A DNA stretch of 64,000 nt from Rhizobium sophoriradicis. GTDB lineage: Bacteria; Pseudomonadota; Alphaproteobacteria; Rhizobiales; Rhizobiaceae. Positions within the stretch are counted from its first letter, which is position 1. Every line of letters begins with the position of its first letter. The notes below the pieces were generated by a model, which worked only from the letters and a program-made list of their open reading frames with translations, was not told where the DNA came from and did no database searches. The stretch covers positions 1-64,000 of the forward strand of contig NZ_RQIH01000027.1 of the NCBI RefSeq assembly GCF_003939025.1, in the 5' to 3' direction. The position numbers and the translations under genes were made by a program. Below, one piece after another: positions 25,447 to 33,323 of this stretch.

Positions 25447-26715
25447 ATGAACATGCATATCGACCAGGCGAAACGCATCCTCGCCCAGAACGATCGCGGC
25501 GGTTATACCGTACCGACCGACCGGCTTTATCCCTTTCAATGGAACTGGGATTCGGCGTTCGTCGCCATGGGATTCGCGCTCTACGATACCGACCGCGCCT
25601 ACCGCGAGCTGGAACGGCTGGTCGAGGGCCAGTGGGCGGACGGGATGATCCCGCATATCGTCTTCCACGCGCCAAGCGAAACCTATTTCCCTGGACCGGA
25701 TGTCTGGCACACGAAACACGCGATCCCGACCTCCGGCATAACCCAGCCGCCGGTCTTCGCGATCGCATTGCGCAAGCTGCATGAAGCCGCCGGCAAGGGG
25801 GCCGAAGCCCGTACCCTGCCGCTCTACGAAGCGGCGCTGAAATGGCACCGCTGGTGGTATTCTGCCCGCGATCCCGATGGCACCGGGCTCGTCGCGCTCC
25901 TGCATCCCTGGGAAAGCGGCAGCGACAATTCTCCCGCCTGGGACATCGCGCTCGCTCGTGTACCCACGACCACCGATACCCCCGTCGTGCGCAAGGATAC
26001 CGGCCATGTCAATGCCGACATGCGTCCGCGCGACGAGGATTACCGCCGCTTCATTCATCTGGTCGATACCTATGCCGCCTGCGGCTGGGATCCGGCGAAA
26101 CAATGGGAGAAGGCGTCCTTCAAGGTCGCCGAGATCCAGACGACCGCCATTCTGCTCAAGGCCGGCGAAGATCTGGAACACCTTGCCAGCCTTTTCGATC
26201 GGACCGAGGAGGCGATCGAGATCGCTGCCTTCAACGACCGCACCCGCAAGGCGCTAATGGCCCAGTGGCGGCCGGAGCTTGCCCGCTTCGTCTCTCGAGA
26301 CCTGATCTCCGGCGAAGATGTCGAAGCCGCCACGCAAGCCGGCTTCATCCCCCTCCTCTCGCTGGACCTCGACAAGCAGGTTGCCGACGCCTTGGTCTCG
26401 GAAATGAAAGCCTGGTCCAAGGATCTCAAGGTCGCCTTCCCGACGACCAAACCCGGCATCGCCAGCTGGGAGCCGAAGCGCTACTGGCGCGGCCCCGCCT
26501 GGGCGATCATCAACTGGCTGCTGATCGACGGACTGAAGCGCAATGGCCACACGGCTGTCGCCGAAGAGCTGCGGAAATCCACCCTCGCCGCGATCGAGAC
26601 GGAAGGTTTCGCCGAATATTTCGACCCGGTCACCGGCCAAGGCTGCGGCGGCCTCGGCTTTTCCTGGACGGCTGCAGCCTATCTGTGGCTTGAGCGACAC
26701 GTCAGCGTCGCCTAA
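25447..26715 (+). CDS. GH63-like glycoside hydrolase, glucosyl/mannosylglycerate hydrolase-type
   Basis: A 422-residue cytosolic (alpha/alpha)6-barrel enzyme. YPFQWNWDSAF (28-38) and HPWESGSDNSPAWD (153-166) are the clan signatures, the latter holding the probable general acid Asp160. EYFDPVTGQGCGGLGFSWTA near the end holds the probable general base Glu. These motifs match bacterial glucosylglycerate and mannosylglycerate hydrolases. There is no signal peptide, so it acts on a substrate brought in by the ABC transporter just upstream. The gene lies 18 bases after the ATPase gene and closes the LacI-controlled operon. The exact glycoside is inference. Confidence 0.82.
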   Translation: MNMHIDQAKRILAQNDRGGYTVPTDRLYPFQWNWDSAFVAMGFALYDTDRAYRELERLVEGQWADGMIPHIVFHAPSETYFPGPDVWHTKHAIPTSGITQPPVFAIALRKLHEAAGKGAEARTLPLYEAALKWHRWWYSARDPDGTGLVALLHPWESGSDNSPAWDIALARVPTTTDTPVVRKDTGHVNADMRPRDEDYRRFIHLVDTYAACGWDPAKQWEKASFKVAEIQTTAILLKAGEDLEHLASLFDRTEEAIEIAAFNDRTRKALMAQWRPELARFVSRDLISGEDVEAATQAGFIPLLSLDLDKQVADALVSEMKAWSKDLKVAFPTTKPGIASWEPKRYWRGPAWAIINWLLIDGLKRNGHTAVAEELRKSTLAAIETEGFAEYFDPVTGQGCGGLGFSWTAAAYLWLERHVSVA

Positions 26716-26725
26716 GCCCTGACTT

Positions 26726-26750
26726 GCAATCCGGACGGTCGGCATATAAA
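26726..26750 (+). promoter_or_regulatory. Candidate promoter for a leaderless AraC mRNA
   Basis: TTGCAA-like bases around 26724-26729 and TATAAA around 26745-26750 are spaced near 15-16 bases. The ATG at 26759 follows about 9 bases after the -10, and there is no ribosome-binding site. Transcription may therefore begin at or next to the start codon. Confidence 0.4.
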
Positions 26751-26758
26751 TTATCCCA

Positions 26759-27739
26759 ATGCTTGATCGTTCATCCCAGTCTCCGACGCAGAATCCTACG
26801 GACGCACTCAGCGAAATTCTTCGGGACTTTCGCCTGAGTGGAGTCAACTACGGCCGCTGCGAGCTGCGTCATCCATGGAGCATCGCCTTTGCGCAGCAAC
26901 AGCTGCTTCGCTTTCATTTCGTCAGTGAGGGGCCGTGCTGGATCCATACCGAAGCCCAAGGATGGCAGGAGTTGCAAGGCGGCGATCTGGTGTTGTTGCC
27001 ACAGGGCGTCGAACACCGACTGGCCAGCAAGCCTGATGTTGTCGGGGACTCGCTCAAGAGCTGCCAGGTCACCAAGCTGGGCGGCAATGTCTGCGAAGTG
27101 GTGCAGGAAGGAACAGGAGCGACGAGCACCTTGTTCTGCGGTTCCATGGCTTTGGGTGCGAATGCCCTCAACCCGTTGATCGCTCTGATGCCACCGATCA
27201 TCAAGGGTTGTGACGTTGCCGGCAATGATCCGATCGTCGGCCCCCTCCTCGCCGCCATGACGGCAGAGGCGTCGCAGCCCCAGTTAGGCAGCGCCACGGT
27301 CTTGTCACGCATGGCGGATGTACTCGTCGCGCGGCTTATTCGCTGCTGGGTCAATTGCAGCGGCGCCTCGACCAGCGGCTGGCTCGCCGCGATCCGTGAT
27401 CCTCATATCGGTCGTGCGCTGGCAGCCATGCACCGGGATCCCGGCCATGACTGGACGCTCGAGACCCTTGCCAGCGTGGCAGGTCAATCGCGCTCGATCT
27501 TCGCGGAACGCTTCAGCGCCATCCTGGGCGAAGGCGCGGCACGCTATCTCGCCCGTCTGCGCATGCAGCTTGCACGAGAGTTGCTCGGTCAAAACATGTC
27601 GGTTGCCGCAGTCGCTTCGCAACTGGGCTATGAATCTGAAGCTTCTTTCGCTCGCGCCTTCAAGCGCATCACCAGCGTCTCGCCTGGTGTTGTGCGCCGC
27701 ACAATTTCCGGACGAACGGATATGGAATTCGGACTTTAG
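26759..27739 (+). CDS. AraC-family regulator with cupin (AraC_binding/Cupin_6) domain
   Basis: A 326-residue regulator. Residues 15-190 form a cupin-type sensor (AFAQQQLLRFHFVSEGPCWI, then GGDLVLLPQGVEHRL). The C-terminal ~100 residues are the AraC HTH pair (WTLETLASVAGQSRSIFAER and VAAVASQLGYESEASFARAF). The family often represses or activates adjacent efflux pumps and oxidoreductases; the MFS gene 60 bases downstream on the same strand is the likely target. No ribosome site precedes the ATG, see the candidate promoter. Confidence 0.87.
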   Translation: MLDRSSQSPTQNPTDALSEILRDFRLSGVNYGRCELRHPWSIAFAQQQLLRFHFVSEGPCWIHTEAQGWQELQGGDLVLLPQGVEHRLASKPDVVGDSLKSCQVTKLGGNVCEVVQEGTGATSTLFCGSMALGANALNPLIALMPPIIKGCDVAGNDPIVGPLLAAMTAEASQPQLGSATVLSRMADVLVARLIRCWVNCSGASTSGWLAAIRDPHIGRALAAMHRDPGHDWTLETLASVAGQSRSIFAERFSAILGEGAARYLARLRMQLARELLGQNMSVAAVASQLGYESEASFARAFKRITSVSPGVVRRTISGRTDMEFGL

Positions 27740-27798
27740 GACACATATCATCCTGAAAGACTCCGCTATTAAGACCTCTAACACTTGGAGGTACTTCA

Positions 27799-29007
27799 AT
27801 GACGGACACAACATCACAGCTTGACGGCCCCGCGATTGGCCTCGATTCTACCGTTCCGAGTACATGGAGCCCAACAACCTGGTTTGCCGTTATTTCAATG
27901 GCAGCCACAAGCTTTGCACTCGTCTCAGCTGAATTTCTGCCGGCAGGTCTGTTGACGCCGATGGCGCGTGACCTTGGCGTCAGCGAGGGAACCGCCGGTC
28001 AGGTTGTCACCGCCACCGCGTCTGTTGGCGCGGTGACGGCCTTGTTGAGCAATGTTCTTATCGGCAAACTGAACCGGAAGACTGTCCTGGTTGGCCTAAG
28101 CGCCTTGGCTATCGGCTCCAATCTCCTGGCCGCGCTCGCGACGGATTTTTGGCTATTGTTGTTGGGCCGGGCCGGGCTCGGCGTCGCGCTCAGTGGTTTC
28201 TGGGCGCTTTCGGTTGCCGTCGTGGCGAGATTGGTCGGCACCAATGCGACAGGTCGGGGTATGGCTATCGTCACCCTCGGTGTCTCGCTTGCCACCATAG
28301 CTGCACCATCCATGGGCGCCTTGATCAGCGATTGGATCGGCTGGCGTGCCGCCACGGCCATGGCCGCAGGGCTCGCAGCGATTGCGATGCTGTTGCAGAT
28401 ACTCAGCTTGCCGACGCTGCCCGCAAGCACAAGCAATAGTCTTTCCGACGTCTTCCGGCTGACGAAACGGCGCACTGTGCAACTCGGAATGCTTGCCATC
28501 CTCTTGCTGATGACGGGACATTTTGCCGGTTCGGTCTATGTGCGACCCTTCCTCGAACAGGTGACGCTCCTCGGCACCGGCCCGATTGCCCTGGCGCTCC
28601 TCGGGTTTGGCATCGCCTCTGTGATCGGCAATGTCGCCGGCGGCCGACTGGCAGACGCAAATATCCACACGGCGCTCGCTGTCACCGGCGTATTGATGGC
28701 GTTTTCGGCGCTTGCTCTCGTACTCTGGGGTGCACAGAGCGGCATCGCCTTTGCCCTGGTTACACTTTGGGGCTTCGCTTTTGGGATGGCTCCGGTGGTA
28801 CTGCCCACCAACCTGTCCCGGGGCGCAGCAGACGCCTTGGAGGCTGCCGGCAGCCTGATGGTCGTTTCGTTCCAGGTCGCCATCAGCATAGGTGCGCTGT
28901 TCGGCGGCTATGTGGTCGACCACTTTGGTGCCTCAGCGCCTTTGACATTTACAGCCGTCTTGGCGGCATCGACTATCGTTCTGGCCTTGCTTCAACCCCG
29001 CAGCTGA
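27799..29007 (+). CDS. MFS transporter (DHA1-type efflux)
   Basis: A 402-residue inner-membrane protein with twelve hydrophobic segments. TSFALVSAEFLPAGLLTPMA is the TM1 signature of the AraJ/YdhP-like drug-efflux branch, and LIGKLNRKTVLVGLS is the conserved loop 2-3 motif A-like region. TTGGAGGT lies 7 bases before the ATG. It follows the cupin-type AraC gene, an arrangement common for inducible efflux of small organic compounds or toxic metabolites. Substrate unknown. Confidence 0.87.
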   Translation: MTDTTSQLDGPAIGLDSTVPSTWSPTTWFAVISMAATSFALVSAEFLPAGLLTPMARDLGVSEGTAGQVVTATASVGAVTALLSNVLIGKLNRKTVLVGLSALAIGSNLLAALATDFWLLLLGRAGLGVALSGFWALSVAVVARLVGTNATGRGMAIVTLGVSLATIAAPSMGALISDWIGWRAATAMAAGLAAIAMLLQILSLPTLPASTSNSLSDVFRLTKRRTVQLGMLAILLLMTGHFAGSVYVRPFLEQVTLLGTGPIALALLGFGIASVIGNVAGGRLADANIHTALAVTGVLMAFSALALVLWGAQSGIAFALVTLWGFAFGMAPVVLPTNLSRGAADALEAAGSLMVVSFQVAISIGALFGGYVVDHFGASAPLTFTAVLAASTIVLALLQPRS

Positions 29008-29510
29008 CTCTTGGAGCTCCGGCCAAGGTGAGCAGATCATCGCTATCACGCGACTAGGGGCCCTCGGCAAAGGGCCCCGCATGCCACAAACTATCGGATC
29101 GAACAGAAGCTCAACGGGACCCCGCAACATCGGGACGAGCCTCAAGCGACGAACCGACCTGGATCGCGCCAAGCGGCTCGAAGCCGTAGCGCCAACGAGC
29201 ACATGGTTCCAGTTCAGCACATGGCTCCAGTTCATCGTCGACGGGCGAAAGCAGCTCTTTCTTTCCAAGCTGAGGTAGTCCGGACAACGCGGAGTAGAGG
29301 TACTGTGCCTTGGCCGTTGGACCACAGCCCCAAGCTGTTATCAACAACAATTGAACGTCTGTCAGAATTGCAAAAAGTGTGCATAATAGACAAATGAGAA
29401 CAATCAGTTGTTGATACTGGTCGCGGAGAGGTTGGGAGCCCTCCTCTTCAATTGAGCAGACCATCAGGAAATGCAGGGAGAATTCGACTACAATCCAGGG
29501 AGGAAGAACA
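29008..29510. other. Intergenic stretch before the TRAP operon
   Basis: About 500 bases without a supported gene. It holds the hairpin at 29057-29078, an 18-base imperfect tandem duplication (GCACATGGTTCCAGTTCA and a near copy at about 29198-29233), and an AT-richer segment at about 29330-29420 that probably carries the TRAP promoter. A minus-strand frame across it has no recognised product. Confidence 0.5.
29057..29078 (+). terminator. GC-rich hairpin after the MFS gene
   Basis: GGGGCCCT (29057-29064) pairs with AGGGCCCC (29071-29078) around a 6-base loop, 50 bases after the MFS stop. No T-tract follows, so it may be a weak terminator or a 3' stabilising hairpin. Confidence 0.5.
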
Positions 29511-30641
29511 ATGAACAAAAAGGCAGTATCGCGTCGAGAGTTGCTGGGAGCATCTACCCTCGTTGGAGCAACCGCAGTTGGGGCTCTTGCCGCCCCGGCC
29601 GTGCTGGCCCAGGCACCCACCGTCATTAAAATGCAAACATCCTGGCCCGCGTCGGACATCTGGATGGATTTTGCCCGCCTGTACGTCGAGCGGGTCGAAC
29701 GAATGTCCGGCGGACGCCTGAAGTTCGAACTCATGCCTGCCGGTACGGTCGTCGGCGCGTTTCAGGTGCTCGACGGCGTCAACGATGGCGTGATCGACGC
29801 AGCCCACACCGTTCCCGTCTATTGGTACGGAAAGCACAAGGCAGCTTCCCTCTTCGGTACCGGGCCGGTATTTGGCGGCAGCGCAACCACCATGCTCGGA
29901 TGGTTCCATCAAGGTGGCGGCAAGGATCTCTACCGAGAACTCACCCAGGACATCATGGGGCTGAACGTTTACGGCTTCTATGGCTTCCCGATGCCCGCGC
30001 AGCCGTTCGGCTGGTTCAAGAACCCGGTCGCGACCGTGAACGACATCAACGGCCTCAAATATCGTACGGTCGGGCTCGCCGCCGATCTCATGCAGAACAT
30101 GGGCATGAGCGTCGCTCAACTTCCGGGCGGCGAGATCGTGCCGGCAATGGAGCGAGGTGTCATCGACGCCTTCGAGTTCAACAATCCCTCCTCTGACATA
30201 CGGTTTGGTTCGCAGGATGTCGCGAAGAACTACATCCTGTCGTCCTACCATCAAGCGAGCGAATCTTTCGAGTTCCTCTTCAACAAGGATGTGTTTGACG
30301 ACCTTCCCGAAGATCTGCAGGCGATCCTGGAATATGGCGTGGAGGCAGCAAGCACGGCGATAACAGCGTCCGCAATGGACAACTATTCAAGCGACCTTCA
30401 AAAACTCCAGGCCGAACATGGCGTGACCGTGCACCGCACTCCAAAGGAAATTCTGGATGCGCAACTGAAGGCCTGGGATGCGATCATCCCGACGCTTGAA
30501 GCGGATGCGTTCATGAAGAAGGTGCTCGACAGTCAGCGGCAGTGGGTGGAGAGGGTCGTGTACTACGAATTGATGAACTCCGCCGATCTCGCACTCGCCT
30601 ATGAGCACTATTTCCCCGGAAAATTGAACCTCGGAAAATAG
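29511..30641 (+). CDS. dctP: TRAP transporter substrate-binding protein
   Basis: A 376-residue DctP-family protein. SRRELLGASTLVGATAVGAL is a twin-arginine signal. The mature part has the family pattern IKMQTSWPASDIWMDFARLY, then INGLKYRTVGLAADLMQNMG, where Arg is the usual carboxylate-binding residue, then GGEIVPAMERGVIDAFEF. The resemblance is to TakP-type proteins for keto or hydroxy acids, so a carboxylate ligand is likely. GGAGGA lies 7 bases before the ATG. It heads the dctPQM operon. Confidence 0.88.
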   Translation: MNKKAVSRRELLGASTLVGATAVGALAAPAVLAQAPTVIKMQTSWPASDIWMDFARLYVERVERMSGGRLKFELMPAGTVVGAFQVLDGVNDGVIDAAHTVPVYWYGKHKAASLFGTGPVFGGSATTMLGWFHQGGGKDLYRELTQDIMGLNVYGFYGFPMPAQPFGWFKNPVATVNDINGLKYRTVGLAADLMQNMGMSVAQLPGGEIVPAMERGVIDAFEFNNPSSDIRFGSQDVAKNYILSSYHQASESFEFLFNKDVFDDLPEDLQAILEYGVEAASTAITASAMDNYSSDLQKLQAEHGVTVHRTPKEILDAQLKAWDAIIPTLEADAFMKKVLDSQRQWVERVVYYELMNSADLALAYEHYFPGKLNLGK

Positions 30642-30649
30642 ATGGTGAA

Positions 30650-30668
30650 GGCCCGGTATTTCCGGGCC
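30650..30668 (+). terminator. Intercistronic hairpin after the TRAP binding-protein gene
   Basis: GGCCCGG (30650-30656) pairs with CCGGGCC (30662-30668) around a 5-base loop, between the dctP and dctQ genes. No T-tract follows. Like the hairpin at 22592 it probably protects the mRNA of the binding-protein gene. Confidence 0.6.
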
Positions 30669-30700
30669 TCGTCCCTCATCGAGGTTAGGGAGGCCCTTGC

Positions 30701-31345
30701 ATGCTCCGTTACATTGCATTCGCCGACGAATTGTCGGCGTGGTTCGGCAAGGTGTTCGCGTGGGGGATACTCATCATGGCCTTCGGCGTCGGCTATGAGG
30801 TTGTTGCACGCTACCTCTTTCGCGCGCCGACCCCCTGGGCCTTCGATCTGAGCTACATGCTCTATGGAACGATCTTCATGATGGCGGGAGCCTATACCCT
30901 CTCGCGTGATGGCCATGTGCGCGGCGACTTCATCTACCGGCTCTGGAAACCGCGCACGCAGGCCAGGCTGGAACTGGTGTTGTACTTCATCTTTTTCTTT
31001 CCCGGTATAACCGCGCTTGTGTTCTCGGGCTGGAAATATGCCGCACGCAGTTGGCGCTACCTGGAGGTCAGTTCCAACAGTCCGGCCGGTGTACCGATCT
31101 TCCAGTTCAAGGCTGTGATCGTCGCCGCCGGCATTCTCCTGTTCCTGCAGGGCGTAGCGCAGGTCTTCCGCTGCATTCTCTGCATAAGGACGGGCGAATG
31201 GCCGAAGCAGGCCGAAGATGTCGAAGAACTGGAAAAGGTACTACTGGAAACAAAAAGCCTGGACGTGCTCAAGACCGAGGACGAGGGTCTCCTTCCGTCG
31301 CGGGAACTTGACGCTGGACGTGAACCACGGGATCGGGACACATGA
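30701..31345 (+). CDS. dctQ: TRAP transporter small permease
   Basis: A 214-residue inner-membrane protein with four hydrophobic segments, for example VFAWGILIMAFGVGYEVVAR and LELVLYFIFFFPGITALVFS. PTPWAFDLSYMLYGTIFMMA is the typical DctQ loop. The last ~40 residues are a charged cytosolic tail, longer than in most small permeases. GGGAGG lies 8 bases before the ATG. Its stop overlaps the dctM start by four bases. Confidence 0.87.
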   Translation: MLRYIAFADELSAWFGKVFAWGILIMAFGVGYEVVARYLFRAPTPWAFDLSYMLYGTIFMMAGAYTLSRDGHVRGDFIYRLWKPRTQARLELVLYFIFFFPGITALVFSGWKYAARSWRYLEVSSNSPAGVPIFQFKAVIVAAGILLFLQGVAQVFRCILCIRTGEWPKQAEDVEELEKVLLETKSLDVLKTEDEGLLPSRELDAGREPRDRDT

Positions 31346-32769
31346 CGGATGCACATATCGCCGTCGGGATGCTCCTCATCCTGATCCTCGCCATCTTCCT
31401 CGGCTTCCCGGTGGCGTTCACCTTGATGGCGCTGGGTGTCGGCTTCGGATACTATGCCTATTTCGATGCCGGCCGCATGTGGCGCGGCTATGACCGCGCG
31501 CTCGAATCCGGCGCCGATACGTTTACACTGGCGCAGACCTGGATCGGCGGTTTCTTCAACAACCGGATCTTCGATCTGTTCGTCAACCAGACCTACTCGG
31601 TCATCCAGAACGACGTGCTGACGGCTATCCCGTTGTTCCTGTTCATGGGCTACATCGTCGAGCGAGCCAACATCGTCGATCGGCTGTTCTCGACGCTATT
31701 CAGCGTCACGCGCCGGGTGCCCGGCTCGATGGCGGTCGCGGCCCTGGTCACCTGCACACTCTTTGCCACGGCAACCGGCATCGTCGGGGCCGTAGTGACG
31801 TTGATGGGACTGCTCGCCCTGCCAGCGATGCTGAAGGCAAAGTATGACGTGCGCTACGCGACGGGCGTGATCTGCGCGGGCGGCACGCTCGGGATCCTGA
31901 TCCCGCCTTCCATCCTGCTGATCGTCTATGCGGCCACCTCCGGGATTTCGGTCGTCCGATTGTATGCGGCGGCAATCCTGCCCGGCTTCGCCCTGGCGGG
32001 GTTTTATCTCATCTATGTCGTGGTGCGAGCAATGCTGCAGCCGCAACTGGCGCCGCGGCCAACGAAAGAAGATGTGGGCGAGCACACGCCGGTCCAACTC
32101 GCCTGGATGATGCTTACATCCTTCGCGCCCCTCGCCTTTCTGATTCTTGCGGTGCTGGGTGCCATTCTCTTTGGCCTGGCAACGCCGTCGGAGGCCGCCG
32201 CGATCGGCGCATTGGGCGGACTGGCGCTTGCTGCGGCCTATCGGGCGCTGACCTGGCAGCGACTGAAGGAGTCGGTGTATCTGACGGCGCGAACGACCGC
32301 GATGGTCTGCTGGTTGTTCGTCGGTTCGGCGACCTTCGCATCGGTATTCGCCTATCTCGGCGGCCAACAGTTCATCAGTGACTTCGTGACCGGCCTCGAC
32401 ATGTCGCCGCTGATGTTCCTGATCCTGGCCCAGATCATCATCTTCATTCTCGGCTGGCCTCTGGAATGGACTGAAATCATCGTCATCTTCATCCCGATCT
32501 TCATTCCGCTGCTGCCGCATTTCGGGATCGATCCGCTGTTCTTCGGTATCCTCGTGGCAATCAACCTGCAGACGGCCTTCCTATCACCACCCATGGCGAT
32601 GTCGGCATACTACTTGAAGGGGGTCTCGCCTCGGCATGTCAAACTGGCCGACATCTTCCGCGGCATGATGCCGTATATGTTTATCGTCATTTTCTGCATG
32701 GTGGTCATCTATCTGTTCCCGGGCATCGTCTACATGCTGCCTGATCTACTCTATGGAGGACAGAGATGA
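31342..32769 (+). CDS. dctM: TRAP transporter large permease
   Basis: A 475-residue inner-membrane protein with about twelve spans. ALVTCTLFATATGIVGAVVT, then YATGVICAGGTLGILIPPSI and FLILAQIIIFILGWPLEWTE are DctM signatures. It carries the sodium-coupled transport channel and forms a complex with the DctQ subunit. A hydrophilic loop near residues 230-255 is longer than usual. The four-base overlap with dctQ gives coupled translation. Confidence 0.9.
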   Translation: MTDAHIAVGMLLILILAIFLGFPVAFTLMALGVGFGYYAYFDAGRMWRGYDRALESGADTFTLAQTWIGGFFNNRIFDLFVNQTYSVIQNDVLTAIPLFLFMGYIVERANIVDRLFSTLFSVTRRVPGSMAVAALVTCTLFATATGIVGAVVTLMGLLALPAMLKAKYDVRYATGVICAGGTLGILIPPSILLIVYAATSGISVVRLYAAAILPGFALAGFYLIYVVVRAMLQPQLAPRPTKEDVGEHTPVQLAWMMLTSFAPLAFLILAVLGAILFGLATPSEAAAIGALGGLALAAAYRALTWQRLKESVYLTARTTAMVCWLFVGSATFASVFAYLGGQQFISDFVTGLDMSPLMFLILAQIIIFILGWPLEWTEIIVIFIPIFIPLLPHFGIDPLFFGILVAINLQTAFLSPPMAMSAYYLKGVSPRHVKLADIFRGMMPYMFIVIFCMVVIYLFPGIVYMLPDLLYGGQR

Positions 32770-32803
32770 CGCAGTGTCTGGCCCATTCCGAAAGGATAGA
32801 CCG

Positions 32804-32986
32804 ATGAACAGAAGCCGGTTTTTTGCAATATTTCCATTCGTGACGCTTGTCGCGTTCTGCGCGGTCATCCTGGCGTTTGTTCCACGGTTCGATTTGGCCG
32901 CTGCACTGCTGATCGGGATTGTCCCTGCGGGGTACGACATCTGGGATCAGCTCTTTCGGCGACGCCCGTCGAAATCGTCTGGATAG
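32804..32986 (+). CDS. Small two-span membrane protein of the TRAP operon
   Basis: A 60-residue protein: FFAIFPFVTLVAFCAVILAF is the first span, and LAAALLIGIVPAGYDIW the second, followed by a basic tail RRRPSKSSG. AAAGGAT precedes the ATG. It begins 34 bases after dctM on the same strand. I do not recognise a family; it could be an accessory subunit of the transporter or a separate small gene. Confidence 0.6.
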   Translation: MNRSRFFAIFPFVTLVAFCAVILAFVPRFDLAAALLIGIVPAGYDIWDQLFRRRPSKSSG

Positions 32987-33323
32987 ACTGCAATCTTCAA
33001 CCGCCGCCCTTTCGTGACGGCAATCCGCTGCAAAAGCCCGTTCGTCCATCGACCTACGGCCCGATCCTGGACCTCCGCACCGAAGCCTCGCATGTCCGCT
33101 TTCGTGCCAGGTGTCCTCGCAGTGCGTGGAAAACGCGAGATAGATTGGAAGTGTCGCACTCAATGGACGACCAGTTTCAACGACTGCACGCCATCACTCG
33201 CGATAGCCCGTTGTTGTCGCCGTTGCTACAGCGCTGGGATGATTTCTGTACACGGCGCATGATTAGACTCTGATCAATGCACGGACTACAGTCGGGGCAG
33301 GACAAAGTCACACAGGAGTCGGT
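32987..33323. other. Intergenic stretch, only a weak small reading frame
   Basis: About 335 bases between the small membrane protein and a cyclase pseudogene. A 36-codon frame starting at 33163 has no ribosome site and no recognised product. The cyclase promoter should lie here. Confidence 0.45.

Noticed and set aside
24313..26181. A 622-codon antisense frame opposite the ATPase and GH63-like genes
   Set aside because: The plus-strand genes show complete catalytic motifs; the antisense product has none.
29111..29734. A 207-codon minus-strand frame before the TRAP operon
   Set aside because: It overlaps the dctP start, with no recognised domain or ribosome site.
32705..33163. A 152-codon minus-strand frame over the TRAP operon end
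   Set aside because: It overlaps dctM and the small membrane gene and has no recognisable motif.
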